A stretch of 64,000 bases of DNA from Siphonodentalium dalli (lineage: Eukaryota > Mollusca > Scaphopoda > Gadilida > Siphonodentaliidae). This document shows, piece after piece, positions 33,539-45,755 of this stretch. The stretch lies in the NCBI GenBank assembly GCA_032622095.1, contig CP136067.1, forward strand, positions 136,713,990 through 136,777,989, read 5' to 3'. A model generated the notes under the pieces. It was not told the origin of the DNA. It saw nothing but the letters and a program-made list of their open reading frames with translations, and made no database searches. The position numbers and the translations under genes were made by a program. Position 1 is the stretch's first letter. Each line of letters begins with the position of its first letter.

Positions 33539-34091
33539 ACTAGCCGATGAGCCCGACGTTGTCCGGGCTATTCAAAAACCAAATTTCAAGTCGATAGCTC
33601 TACCCAGCCCGAAATTTCAAGTCGATAGCTCTACCCGTTTACGAGATCTGGTCTGCGCATGCGCGAAGCTGGCGTCGCATGGGCTCGGCGACCCGATAAA
33701 ATTCATATCCGGGGCAAGATACATTCACATAGCAAATTTCAAGTCGATAGCTCCACCCGTTTCCGAGATCTCGTCTGCGCATGCGCGAAGCTGGTGTCGC
33801 ACGGGCTCGGCGACCCGATAAAATTCGTATCCGGGGCAAGATACATTCACATAGCAAATTTCAAGTCGATAGCTCCACCCGTTTCCGAGATCTCGTCTGC
33901 GCATGCGCGAAGCGGGCGCCGCACGGGCTCGCCAATACGACAACGTTCACCGCCTGGTCAAACTACACACACGTACCAAGTTTCGTCCCGATCGGTCGAG
34001 AATCGTAGATTTGTATTAATGACAGACAGACAGACAGACAAACAAACAAACAAACATACATACAGACAGAGGTCTTCAAAATATATATGAG
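33539..34091 (+). mobile_element. Modular element E2 (three 122-bp cores)
   Basis: It has the same head, cores (tgcgcatgcgc at 33652, 33774 and 33896), right flank, (GACA/AACA)n tract and tail as E1, and begins exactly where E1's tail ends. Short identical blocks to E1 in the right half suggest recent common origin. Confidence 0.7.
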
Positions 34092-34775
34092 ACAAGCAGG
34101 TTAGCCCGCCACTGGCGGCATTCGTCCCATGGCTTTGTTCGAAAAAGCAATTGCAACAGGTTCCGAGACACTTGTGCTGCATTTGCAGCAAATTTCGGCA
34201 ATAGTCAGAAACATGACAATTTGAATTTAATTTTTGGTTTTTCAATGAGTTAATTATTTTGTTTTTCAATGAGTTAATTGTGCCTTTTTAATTTTTTAAT
34301 TGAATTTTGTGTTTTTAAATTTTACCCGATTTTTTTTTGTTTTTCAAGGAGTTAATTGTGCCTTTTTAATTTTGTTTTTCAATTTTACCCGAATTTTTTT
34401 TGTTTTTCAATGAACCCGTCCATGACACTTCCCGTATTTAGCAAGTTTGAGCTCAATCGGTTCGAGTCTATAAAGGACACACACATATATATGACACTTC
34501 CCGTAGGTAGCAAGTTTGAGCTCAATCGGCATTCCCTGGAATTTCCCAGTCAATATTTAGCAAGTTTGAGCTCAATCGGTTCGAGTCTATAAAGGACACA
34601 CTCATATATATGACACTTCCCGTAGATAGCAAGTTTGAGCTCAATCGGCATAATTTTGGTACATATATAGAGACCAATTGTCCATCGGCTGTCATGTGTA
34701 GTAAAGATGTCTTATAAGCCGACATTGCCGTGGGGATGCCCGTTCCTACACGCGTTTTCGATTCTATGAAGTACC

Positions 34776-34840
<65 letters not shown>

Positions 34841-34861
34841 GTAGTTCTCAAAATATATAGT
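34092..34861 (+). mobile_element. Modular element E3 ('ggttagcccgccactggcgg' head)
   Basis: The head a(c/a)(t/a)agcaggttagcccgcc contains the hairpin gcccgccactggcggc and continues 'attcgtcccatggctttgtt'. A T-rich middle follows with repeated tttttcaatgagttaattg. The core units read gcaagtttgagctcaatcgg and (t)tcgagtctataaaggaca. A (TA)n tract lies at 34778-34839, and the tail is ttctcaaaatatatag. Confidence 0.65.
34778..34839. repeat. (TA)n microsatellite
   Basis: An uninterrupted AT dinucleotide tract of about 60 bp inside element E3. Tyr/Ile-rich frames across it are artefacts. Confidence 0.9.
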
Positions 34862-36583
34862 ACTAGCAGGTTAGCCCGCCACTGGCGGCATTCGTCCCAT
34901 GGCTTTGTTCGAAAAAGCAATTGCAACAGGTTCCGAGACACTTGTGCTGCATTTGCAGCAAATTTCGGCAATAGTCAGAAACATGACAATTTTAATTTAA
35001 CTTTTTTGTTTTTCAATGAGTTAATTATTTTGTTTTTCAATGAGTTAATTGTGCTTTTTTAATTTTTTAATTGAATTTTGTGTTTTTAAATTTTACCCGA
35101 TTTTTTTTGGTTTTTCAAGGAGTTAATTGTGCCTTTTTAATTTTGTTTTTCAATTTTACCCGATTTTTGTTTGTTTTACCCGTCCATGACACTTCCCGTA
35201 TTTAGCAAGTTTGAGCTCAATCGGTTCGAGTCTATAAAGGACACACACATATATATGACACTTCCCGTAGGTAGCAAGTTTGAGCTCAATCGGCATTGCC
35301 TGGAATTTCCCAGTAAATATTTAGCAAGTTTGAGCTCAATCGGTTCGAGTCTATAAAGGACACACTCATATATATTTGCCGACATTGCCGTGGGGATGCC
35401 CGTTCCTACACGCACTTCCCGTATTTAGCAAGTTTGAGCTCAATCGGTTCGAGTCTATAAAGGACACACACATATATATGACACTTCCCGTAGGTAGCAA
35501 GTTTGAGCTCAATCGGCATTGCCTGGAATTTCCCAGTAAATATTTAGCAAGTTTGAGCTCAATCGGTTCGAGTCTATAAAGGACACACTCATATATATTT
35601 GCCGACATTGCCGTGGGGATGCCCGTTCCTACACGCACTTCCCGTATTTAGCAAGTTTGAGCTCAATCGGTTCGAGTCTATAAAGGACACACACATATAT
35701 ATGACACTTCCCGTAGGTAGCAAGTTTGAGCTCAATCGGCATTGCCTGGAATTTCCCAGTAAATATTTAGCAAGTTTGAGCTCAATCGGTTCGAGTCTAT
35801 AAAGGACACACTCATATATATTTGCCGACATTGCCGTGGGGATGCCCGTTCCTACACGCACTTCCCGTATTTAGCAAGTTTGAGCTCAATCGGTTCGAGT
35901 CTATAAAGGACACACACATATATATGACACTTCCCGTAGGTAGCAAGTTTGAGCTCAATCGGCATTGCCTGGAATTTCCCAGTAAATATTTAGCAAGTTT
36001 GAGCTCAATCGGTTCGAGTCTATAAAGGACACACTCATATATATTTGCCGACATTGCCGTGGGGATGCCCGTTCCTTCGATTCTATGAAGTACCCACATA
36101 TATACACACATATTAATAGTAGATTGGCAGATTCCAGTAGCTTTATAACGGTATATCTGGGGAGAAATCTGATGCTATATTCGTGATTATCTGGGATGAT
36201 TTCGGTATATACCTACTGTAAAAACAAAGCGCGCCATCCGTGCTCGCAGGGAATAAATTTCGAGCGATAACGTTTGCGTTCCCGTATAACTCTGCAGATG
36301 CCAATAACGTTGAATGGGAAACAGACGCTCTTTATAGAGATGCGTCAAAAACAAACGCTCATTAAATAATCACTTGATTAACCCACGCCGTGCCTTTGCG
36401 GTGATTTGAGATTGGAGAACGGGTGCTCTGAGCTTCTCTAAACCGCGACCACGGTCGTGTCGGTGGGATTTGACACTTACATAGGAAGTTTGAGCTCAAT
36501 ATGTACACGCGTTTTGGATTCTATGAAGTACACACACACACACACACACACATATATACGAAGTCTCAAAATATATAGTATAG
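34862..36583 (+). mobile_element. Modular element E4 with amplified 223-bp core
   Basis: The head is as in E3. Cores are amplified (35170-36070), then a segment 'agattccagtagctttataa' to 'ggtcgtgtcggtgggatttg' (36120-36475) is shared with 51029-51540. It ends with (CA)n and the tail 'aagtctcaaaatatatag'. The 36120-36475 part may be a separate element captured within E4. Confidence 0.6.
35170..36070 (+). repeat. 223-bp tandem repeat, about four copies
   Basis: Units containing acttcccgtatttagcaagt, then 'ttgagctcaatcggttcgag', and ending gccgacattgccgtggggat recur at a spacing of exactly 223 bp (35417, 35640, 35863), preceded by a shorter first unit. I saw no differences between the full units, so the expansion is recent or an assembly product. 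Each unit contains two to three internal sub-repeats of gcaagtttgagctcaatcgg. Confidence 0.9.
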
Positions 36584-36760
36584 ACTAGCAGGTTAGCCCG
36601 CCACTGGCGGCATTCGTCCCATGGCTTTGTTCGAAAAAGCAATTGCAACAGGTTCCGACCGGCGGCTTGTCCGAAACATGACATTTTTTTATATATTTTT
36701 TAATTTTTAGCTCCTCGCGTTTCAATAAGAAAAATTTGTACCCGGTAGCTCCACCCGTTT
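36584..36760 (+). mobile_element. Modular element E5, truncated
   Basis: It has an actagcaggttagcccgcca head, 'ggtagctccacccgttt', then no cores. It runs out into unrelated DNA near 36760. Confidence 0.55.
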
Positions 36761-37539
36761 CGTACCATGTAGGAAATCAATTGGTCATTTCGTACCATGT
36801 TACTACATGTATGTCACACCATATGGAAACAAATAAATGATTTTCTAGAAAGTACGAAATAAAAAAAGTTACCAAACAATCCGGTACCCTACCGTTATGT
36901 AAAACCAAAATTATGGTATGGATTACTATGGAACGACCATGGTTATGGTATCAAATACTGAAATAATGAAGAAGTCACTGCAGTTGTATATATCATTTAT
37001 GTGGTCACAATATATGCATGTATAATGCAACCTGTAAGTTGACATGACCTCTGTTCTAGTTGGCTTATGATTGAGTTCTGAAGTGCTCTTCGCACTGTCA
37101 GGTTTACTTGATCAATACTCCAGCAATGTTCAGAATCCGATTCTACGACGCTCGTATGAAACGTCTAGAAAATAGAATCCATATTTAATAAATCATTCAG
37201 ACATTCAATATTACCGATCGCCTGAATTAACATCTGACTGTTTGAAGCGGTTCCACTCAATGGTTGTTTTCAGAAGAAGTCGTCGCAATGTACAGTGCTA
37301 GTACGCACTACACAGTAGATCGAACGATTATCTTACAGTGTTAGAGATGTTGTTGTTGTTATTGTTGACATAATCATATTCATACATGTACTGCTGTTGT
37401 TAGTACTTATCGAACACATCCTAAGTTCTCCACCGGATTTTGACAGACAATCCCTGGATCTGGATCTGGATGGTGTACGGCGTATGATCCTCGCGGATGT
37501 GTAGAACGCCGGGAGAGAGAGAATTATGTTCTTTGCGGG
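36761..37539. other. Unassigned DNA
   Basis: It contains short duplicated words (catttcgtaccatgt at 36747 and 36786) and a (TTG)n tract near 37350. The last 100 bases may be the 3' UTR of the minus-strand LINE fragment. No gene is recognised. Confidence 0.4.
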
Positions 37540-38250
37540 ACTGTTGAGTTGTCCGCTGCTGTTCTATTTTGAATTTCGCATGCGTCCATCTCGTTTAGAG
37601 TGTTCCACTGAATAATTGTCCGTGGGAAGAATGTATTTGAGTATTGAGCAGAGTTTGTCACCAGTGGCTCTTACCGGTAGAGACAGTGAATTATTACATT
37701 CCTGTTTTGAGACTATATTTGTGGCACTGAAATCTTCAAATTTCTTGGCTCGGATTTTTCTGCCCACCTTTTTTGGTTTAATTAAGCACTGAGTGTTTAC
37801 AGCCGACGCCTGCCCCTTATCCATCTTGTGAAAGAGCTCCAGCCTCTGGTCTTTCCTTCTTTCTTCGAGTGGTCTTATCTCGCAGTCATTCATCAGTTTG
37901 GCCATGTCCTTCGATTGGTATAATTGCCGGTCATGAGCCGTACAGCTCCTCTCTGTATTCTCTCCAGGGCGTCGATGTTCTGCTGCTGGTGAGGATCCCA
38001 CATGATGGCTGCGTATTCCAGCGACGATCTTACGAGTGTCTCATACGCTACGCATTTACTCTTGAATGGTGCCTTCCTAAGGTTTCTTCTGATGAATCCG
38101 AGCGTGCTGTTAGCCTTCTTCGTGATCTTGTCTATCTGTGGCAACCATTTCATATCGTTTGAGAGCATGACTCCAAGATATGGTGATTGAGTGACGCTTT
38201 GTATGATCTGGTTTCTGAGCTGGTACATGTAGGTCAGTTGGGAACAGTGA
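37540..38250 (-). pseudogene. Non-LTR retrotransposon fragment: RT thumb and C-terminus
   Basis: On the minus strand, 38309-37893 encodes SPYLGVMLSNDMKWLPQIDK, then ANSTLGFIRRNLRKAPFKSK and EYAAIMWDPHQQQNIDALER, then QRGAVRLMTGNYTNR. This is a textbook CR1/Jockey-type thumb. A frameshift near 37900 moves the reading to 38001-37564, with PLEERRKDQRLELFHKMDKG. A further shift leaves NSFLPRTIIQWNTL near 37600. It is truncated at the 5' side, inactive and moderately old. Confidence 0.85.
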
Positions 38251-38610
38251 TAATCACAGTAATACTGACAGTGATTACAGATACTGACAGTGAATGAGTG
38301 ATACATCAAGTGATCAACATCACACTATTAAAAACAAGCTCTCAATTGGATCTTCGGTATCTGCTACAGGTACAGGATATAGTCCACAGTCCGTATATCA
38401 TCGCAGTTTTCATGTTCATGCAGGGTCACTTTCTGACGCGAAAATGTTCGAGAATATGCATTTTTTTTTTGGCAGGGGGGTATCCCATGTTGACGTCACG
38501 GAATTTCCAGTTTGGTGACTCCATCAAGATTCATGGTGGCGCTCCTAGCGTTAATTTGAGATTGGTCGCGACCCTAGCGTTAGTTTAAGAATTGATCATT
38601 GGTTTGTAAA
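38251..38610. other. Unassigned DNA
   Basis: Two short frames (38294-38518, 38298-38588) overlap in different phases with no recognisable domain. 'cctagcgttaatttgag' is repeated at 38546 and 38573. Confidence 0.4.
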
Positions 38611-39340
38611 CGGAAGTTATTAATTCGAGAAATGATCATTGGTTTGTAAACGGATGTTAATAATCTTCAATTATTATTCATTGGTTTGACCGGAAATAGT
38701 AGATTTGTCTCTTATTGAATCCAGGAACGGCTATTGGTTTTGAAATAGATTCTATTGATTAAGAAAATATATCTATTAAAACGGAATTGTCTCTTATTGA
38801 ATCCAAGAACGACTATTAGTTTGAAAATGGAGACTATTGGATATTGAAATATCTTTATTGATTAAGAAAATATGGCCATTGAAACGGAATGTACGTTTAT
38901 TGAATATGCGCGAATCTTACTAATTGTGTGTTATTAGATATTAGTTGAACAGTGAACGCTATTAAATTAAAATAGAACATTAATTTTGCATCGGTCAAAA
39001 TTTATTATGAATCTTTATCTATTAAAACGGAACTGTCTCTTATTGAATCCAAGAACGATTATTGGTTTGAAAATAGAGACTATTTGGTTTGAATCTATAT
39101 CTATTGAAACGGAATTGTCTCTTATAGAATCCAAGAACGACCATTGGTTTGAAAATGGAGACTATTTGGTTTGAATCTATATCTATTGAAACGGAATTGT
39201 CTCTTATAGAATCCAAGAACGACCATTGGTTTGAAAATGGAGACTATTTGGTTTGAATCTATATCTATTGAAACGGAATTGTCTCTTATAGAATCAAAGA
39301 ACGACCATTGGTTTAAAAATGGAGACTATTGTTTTTACAA
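38611..39340 (+). repeat. Tandem array with an 82-bp higher-identity block
   Basis: Degenerate units of 'ttattgaatccaagaacga', 'attggtttgaaaatggagac' and 'tctattgaaacggaattgtc' occupy the region. The last three units (from about 39045) are nearly identical with exact 82-bp spacing (gaat at 39127, 39209 and 39291). It is non-coding. Confidence 0.8.
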
Positions 39341-39399
39341 ACCACCATTAACTTTTATTTCATGTAATTTCCGACCGAATGGCTGCCCATACGCATACA

Positions 39400-41400
39400 T
39401 GGTGTTGATGGATGGGTTGGTTGGATCCCGAAAGCCTTTAGCACTTTACGAAAATCGGATGGCAAAATCCAAAGGCGTATATTTTTTTTTTGTGGGACCC
39501 CTTTATATGCCCATTTAAACTCTTGAACACACCGATGCGCCGAATATTCATGCTTTTATTATCAAATCACAGTGTGAACGAAAGGTAGTGCTATCAGGAA
39601 ATATACATGTTATATGGGTAGTTTGGTTCCCAAAATCCTAGGGTACTTTACAAAAGGCGGCTGTCAAAAACCAAAGCTGAATATTTTCTTTGAGCACCCT
39701 ACCCCATTTAAAGTCTTAAACACACTAATGGATGGACATGTTCTCAATATTAACTGGGGTGTGGACAAATGGTATGTAATTCAGGAAATATACCCCGGCA
39801 TTGCACGATGGGTGAGTTGGCCGGCTTACCAATGTCTGGGGCACTTTACAAAAAGTTGCTAGCAAAGAGAGGCGAAATCTCACTGTTTTTGGGTACCCAT
39901 AACCCTTCTAAACTCTTTAGCACACACTGAACCGAATCTATTTATGCACTCATGTATTATTTACAATTTGTATGGGTGGTTTTGTTCTCGAAATCCTGGA
40001 ACACTTTACAAAAGGCGGCTGGCAATACGAAATGTAATGTGTTAGGACACACTACCCCATTTGCAGTCTTGGGACACGCTATATAAAGAGTATAGTATAC
40101 CATGGTCTTGAATGTCTGGGTCACTTTACACAAAGTTGTTGATGAAAGAGAAAGGCGAATACTCATTGTTTTGGGGGGGACCCCATTAACCCATTTAATA
40201 TCTTGATCAACTGAAGTTATATTCGCTTATACTTAGCTGAGTGTGTGATCGAAAGGTATTGCTGTCATGGAATTATTAATTGATATGTGTGTGATTTGGT
40301 TCCCTCGAAATCCTGGAGCACTTTACAAAAAGCGGCTGGCAAACAAGAAGGCGAATTTTCTATGTGTTGAGGACCCCACTATCCAACTTGAAGTCTTAAC
40401 AAAATGATATGCTCTCAATGTTAACTGAAGTTGTGGACAAATGGGATTATTATCTGGCGATAGGAATCTGTTATGGATGAGATGGTTCCCGATAGCCTAT
40501 GGCACTTTACAACAAATGGTCAGCAAATGAAAGGGCTAAATTTTACTCTCAGGGGACTCCATCCCTATCTGAAGTCTTGAACACAACACTAGCTCAAGGC
40601 ATAAACTATCCATATTACCCGAGATTGTGGCCGATTGGCAATGGTCTCGCGAGCCCGTCGTTCGCGAGAACACCGCGGCACCTTACACAAAGCAGATGGC
40701 AAACGATGAAGGCGAATTTTAAGGGACCCCTACCCCATGTAAACCATTGAACCTACCACGAACTGAATGGATGTGCCCTCATGGTCAAACGACGATATGA
40801 ACAAATGGCTATTCTATAAAGAAATACACAATTGTTATAGATGGGTTAATACCCGACAATCAGGGACACTTTACAAAAAACGACTGAAAAATAAATAATG
40901 CGATTTTTCAATGTTTGTATTACCCCCTTCCCAATTTGAAGACTAGAACACACCACGGATTGGAACGATATCATCATTGACTGTGTGTATGGACAATGGC
41001 GAGTTAATTGTACAAGGACGTAAACAATGTAAATAGATGGATTTGGGTTCTGAAAGAATGAGCACTTAACGAAAAGTGACTGGAAAATAAGAAAGGCAAA
41101 ATTTTGAGGACCCCTACTTTATTTGAAGTCTTGGAAGACACCACATGGTGAAATGATATGACTCCAATATTAATTGAGGGCTTGACCAAAGGTTAGTTTT
41201 TATCAGAATATACATATGTGTTGGTTCCCGAAAGTCTGCATCATGTGGCACTCCACAACAAGCGGCTGGCAAATGTTCACTATTGTATGTACCCCTACCC
41301 TATTTGAGGTCTTGAACACATGTACTGAAGGGATTATGAATTCAATATCAACATATATTGTGGCCGAAACTATGCGATATATAAGTATGTGGTAGTTCTA
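39400..41400 (+). repeat. Old tandem array, period about 185 bp
   Basis: The phrase cactttacaaaa(a/g)gcggctggca or a variant recurs at about 39443, 39648, 39842, 40003, 40131, 40320, 40502, 40680, 40870, 41068 and 41250. Each is preceded by 'ggttcccgaaa-cctgg' and followed by 'ccctacccatttgaagtct'. About eleven diverged copies. No ORF persists across them. Confidence 0.75.
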
Positions 41401-41870
41401 TCCGGAGGTAAACAATTTATCTGGGAGGGAGATTGTATGGGGAAAATTAGGATGTAATCCAGTTAGAACTGATTGGATACAATGATATACACATAGTTTC
41501 GTTGGAGCTGATTGGACGCAATGCTACACAGATAATGTTGTTTTCGTCATTGATACGGCCGTCGCCGTGAGATTGCAGACGATCTGGAGGTGGTAAATTT
41601 CGCGCTCAGCAGGGTTTCAATGCTTTTCACGAAGTTTTAACAAATGACAGCATTATGGAAATCGCTTTGTTTTCGAGATAAATGTCTGAACCCCGTCAAC
41701 TATTTTAATACTTTCGCGCTGACTGAGTTGCTGTACATAAAAAGAGTATTTCTGATAAAATTACATTCAGTATGGCGCATAGACCAGTCTTAGGACCACT
41801 GTATTACAAAAAGTTCTCAATTTTCAGCAAAAGAATTATGTTGGGTCCCAGTATGATCAATTGGGAAAGT
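41401..41870. other. Unassigned DNA
   Basis: No gene or repeat partner is recognised. Confidence 0.4.
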
Positions 41871-43085
41871 TGGTAAAGTTCTGAGCAAAAATATGTAATT
41901 TTTCGACCAAAAACGTGGTTGGGGGAGGTGTAGCTCAAATCCATTATTTCGCAAATTGTTCTAAATTTCTGTTAACTTCTTTCTGCATATGCTTGACAGA
42001 TAACTGCATCGCCATAAGAATTAAATATTCGGGCATTTTAACAATATCCATTTGAATGATAATGTTCGAAAAATAATATTTTTGTGAAAAAGTGCGATTT
42101 TTCAGCAAAAAATATATATTTTGGCTCCAAATGGCAGGAAAATCTAAATTAACCAACGCTTTTTTTCATATCAGGTAGAAGTATGGTATGATGTAGTAAT
42201 TTAATCCCAACAAGATGGGCAAATAGGCTAGGGCATAGCCACAGGGCTCGCTTTACCAAAATCGTTAATTTCTGGAAAAAGTCACTGGAGGGTATCGCTC
42301 ATCGTCGATTTGACAATAGCCACCACCTATTCCGTTATTTTTCAATTTCTATCAAATTCTTTCTACTTGTGTTGTCCAGATAACTACTGAGCCATATGTT
42401 ATATAGTTGGTCACGTTGTTTATAACAAAGGTTTTAGTACTTAACATCGATGTTAATGCATGCAAAATTACTGTTATCAATAAAATAATTGTTGTTGTTG
42501 TAACTGGGGGTCTGAAAGCCTGAACACATCTGTAATCGATTAAACGGCATCTCTGGACAACACTTTCAGTACAATATTCATATTGGGTCCCATTCAGATC
42601 AATTCAAAAATGTTTGTAATGACATTATCAAAAATATGTATTTTTTTCGACCAAAAACGTGTTTGGGGGAGGGGTAGCTAAAATCTAATATCTCGCAAAT
42701 CGTTCAAAATTGTTGTTAACTTCTTTCTTCATATGCTTGTTAGATAATTACTACACCATATGGCCTAAATCTTTCAATATCATTGCAATATCCGTTTGAA
42801 TGATAATGTTCGAAAAATATAATTTTTTTGAAAAAGAGTGATTTTTCAACAAAAAATAAATGTTTCGGCTCCAAATGGCACGAAAATCCAAATTAACCAA
42901 CACTTCGTGCATACCTGGTACAAATATGGTATGCTGTAGTCATTTTAACATCAACAATGTGGCAAATAACTTAGGACATAGCCGCAGGGCTCACTTTACC
43001 AAAATCGTTAATTTCTGGGAAAAGTCACTGGTGGGTATCGTTCATCGTCCATTTGAAAATAGCCCCCACCAATTCCGTTATTTTT
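41871..43085 (+). repeat. Direct duplication offset by about 748 bp
   Basis: 41890-42320 and 42640-43085 share 'gaccaaaaacgtg(g/t)ttgg', 'gttaacttctttctgcatat' and 'ccaaatggca(g/c)gaaaatc'. They also share 'accaaaatcgttaatttctg' and 'aaaagtcactg'. Similarity is roughly 80-85% by eye. The intervening 300 bp contains a further, shorter relative (42340-42380). Origin unknown, no coding frame. Confidence 0.75.
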
Positions 43086-44260
43086 CACTATCATTTTCGT
43101 AAAGAGTATATATTTCTCCTTTTGAAAAAGTTAGTTTTAACTTGTTCTACCGTGGGTAGGGGTATCTCGAAAACTAGAGCTCTTTTTCGATTTGGCCGCT
43201 GCACTAATATATGAGACGATGACCCAAATGAATTCCCAAGATTTGAAATACCTTTGAGAATCAATGTTGTTATGCATGCACATTTCTGCATGAGAATGGA
43301 CGTATATAGGCTATATATTATTATTATTATTATTATTATTATTAGTAGTAGTAGTATTATTATACGAGCTTCTTTGTGCGTTGGCATGCATGGTTATCAC
43401 ACTGTCAGTTAGCTGGACCATATATGCCATAATTATAAAACTAAAATATCCATTTCAAAACTACTGTCATCATTATTATGTATATACCCACTGAAAGTTG
43501 CGTCCTGCCGACTGACCTGCACTATTTAACACTCGTCTACACAGCGTCCATGCATCAGTACATTTATACGCAACAATAATTGAATCAAGATGAAAGAACC
43601 GACCGACCGACATTAAAATTTCGACGACAAAGCGAAATAGCATTTCTAAATCGTCTTCTTCTCAAGAGTCACCAGGCCTATTTGCATATAATTGGCGTCC
43701 TGCGTATTATCAGAATAGACCCTATTAGTTAACTTATAACCGTGACTTACCTGCTCTAATTATTCACATTATATTAAGAATTACTTACGCATATGAACCT
43801 AAACACAGCTTGGCTGCCCCCATTAGCTTGTATTATACTATGCCTCGAGATCGCCGCAATCTACTTTTTAATATTCCATTAGTGCGTGATAATCACACGG
43901 ACAAACGCTCAAAAGTACTTGTTAACGTATTGCGTCACACTGCAGTTTTGACAAAGGTCACACTACCCTCAAAATGGAGAAAAAAATTACATCGAAAAAA
44001 ACACCAACCCACCCCATAAATTATTTGTCAATTTGACAGCGTAACCGTTCACCGTGTGGCTATATTTGATGTTTCTCGTCGTGAAACACGTTTGTGCATT
44101 TGTTCGTGCACTTTTCTTACTCATCAATTGTGCTTTAGTTAGTTTAGTATATATATGATGATGTAATACTGTATAGCCGTATGAGTCTTAATCAAGTTAC
44201 AAGATGGAAGGAATTGAATGATAAGTTGATAACACCTCATTAGTGTATAATGCGCACTAA
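43086..44260. other. Unassigned DNA with a (TTA)n microsatellite
   Basis: 43318-43344 is (TTA)n followed by (GTA)n. A 69-residue frame at 43810-44019 is basic but has no recognised domain. No repeat partner is seen. Confidence 0.45.
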
Positions 44261-44261
44261 T

Positions 44262-44420
44262 CTATATATAAAGGAGTAGGATCTGTCTATCCGGATTTTT
44301 CTCGCAGACTGCTGGTCCGATTTCAACCTTATTTGGTGTGGTGACTCGAGGTACCCTGGCGAATGTTATAACGGCGTTCGTTTTTAAATAATTGTTAATA
44401 AATTTAATTAAATAAATAAC
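44262..44420 (+). repeat. Dispersed repeat related to 61740-61860
   Basis: 'tttggtgtggtgactcgagg' and 'gttataacggcgttcg...ataatt' here correspond to 'tttggtgtggtcaacctgat' and 'gttataatggtgttag' near 61775-61820. The upstream head 'tatatataaaggagtaggat' resembles a repeat start. Confidence 0.55.
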
Positions 44421-44629
44421 AAAAAAGCAAATACGCTCACTATGGGCCTATTTCAGCACCATGCAGATGTACGCACTTTATAGATGTGTTTCACTCTGGC
44501 ACGCGCCATCCAACATATTGTATAACGGGTATAAATAAGCCCATCACAGGCTACCCCGACGCTGAATAAAGGCACCCGAAGGTGTTATCATTTAATTACT
44601 GCCATCTTATTAGTTTAGTATAAAAGGGT

Positions 44630-44790
44630 TAAAAGATGCCTTGTCCGATTCTACACCATAACAATTAGATCGTACCAAACAGACACTTAAAAATGGCTTG
44701 TCCCATAACAATTAGATCTTTTCCAAAAACAGACACTTAAAGATGGCTTGTTCGATACTACACCATAACAATTATATCGTACCAAACATG
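44630..44790 (+). repeat. Three short tandem units
   Basis: 'accataacaattagatcgta' and 'cagacacttaaa(a/g)atggctt' are repeated with 55-70 bp spacing. Non-coding. The segment 44791-45240 shows no gene. Confidence 0.65.
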
Positions 44791-45240
44791 CAATTAAAAG
44801 TTATTTGCCTCTTTGATTTTGTGTCTATATTCGTTAGTGCAACGAAGTTGGACAATAATTTAACTTTAATGAAAAGGGCAATCACTTTACATTGTCTGGT
44901 GTTTATGTCATGCGCGGCTTTTCGAAATAGTATTAATCCGCCTGAATCAATGTAAAGATCGCCGCAACGCCAAGTTATATGTAACTATTGAGAGAATAAG
45001 GAAATATGTAATGCATTTTTAATGATATAATAGGGGTTTCATCAAACTTTCATGTGATATAAATCAATATGAACGTTTATAATTGTCATATAAAGAATTA
45101 TTGAGCATAGTTTTTGGCAGATACCAATTCTAGTTCCAGAGATAAATAGTTTTTGGAATCTCTTGTAAAAATTGATTTTCGACAGATACGACATTTTAGA
45201 AGCCCATGCATACACCGACGGCCGATAATTATTATTGGCG

Positions 45241-45579
45241 ATTACCATAGGTCGCCTCGCATATATAAGAGAATGCATTGGCTTAACACATTAAAAATTA
45301 TAAAATTGTTAAAGAATGTAAGAACAAATGGTAAAAAGTGTTTAAAAAAGATTTTGTTTAGGCCAATGCATTCTCTTATATATGCGAGGCGACCTATGGT
45401 CGACTCGCATATATAAGAGAATGCATTGGCACAGGGTATAACTGTAACTAACACAATGTGGTCAAGGAGCCGGTTCCAATGATATCCATATTTGTATGGT
45501 TCTATTGAGACAGACCGAAGATATTTTAGGCTGTTGAAGCTTTATTTGGGCGTTTTTGGCCGGTTTGTTGGGTAAAGGT
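45241..45579. mobile_element. Truncated piggyBac-type MITE, opposite orientation
   Basis: 45241-45436 is the palindromic module of 11493-11721, lacking its first half-hairpin. 45437-45579 inverts the left arm of 11351-11490 (gaccgaagatattttaggct, 'ggttccaatgatatcc') and ends ttgggtaaagg next to tttaa. The left terminus is missing. Confidence 0.75.
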
Positions 45580-45755
45580 TTAACTTTGTATCCAACCTCT
45601 TGCATACAATCTAAAATTTTGACAATACCAAGCCACATTCTCCTGCCATCGGTTGAACAAGAATGCATTTCAGTCTATAGGAAACACCAACATTTTTACA
45701 GATTTTGTAAATTTATTTGAAATATTATTACGCCATCCGCGTGCCAGAATTGTGT

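Noticed and set aside
33114-34090. Overlapping Arg-rich open frames
   Set aside because: They come from 122-bp repeats whose period is not a multiple of three. Similar frames appear in several phases and on both strands.
34435-35020. tRNA-like B box (ggttcgagtct) in repeat cores
   Set aside because: No A box at proper spacing and no cloverleaf. The motif recurs only as part of the tandem core.
35170-36111. CRISPR-like regular repeats
   Set aside because: The units are contiguous tandem copies without unique spacers, in a eukaryotic-type sequence.
43810-44019. Basic 69-residue frame
   Set aside because: Short, no homology recognised, no supporting signals.
44788-44880. Signal-peptide-like frame MQLKVICLFDFVSIFVSATK as first exon of the cysteine-rich gene
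   Set aside because: No good phase-1 donor follows, it overlaps a short tandem repeat, and two MITEs intervene. Not supported without RNA data.
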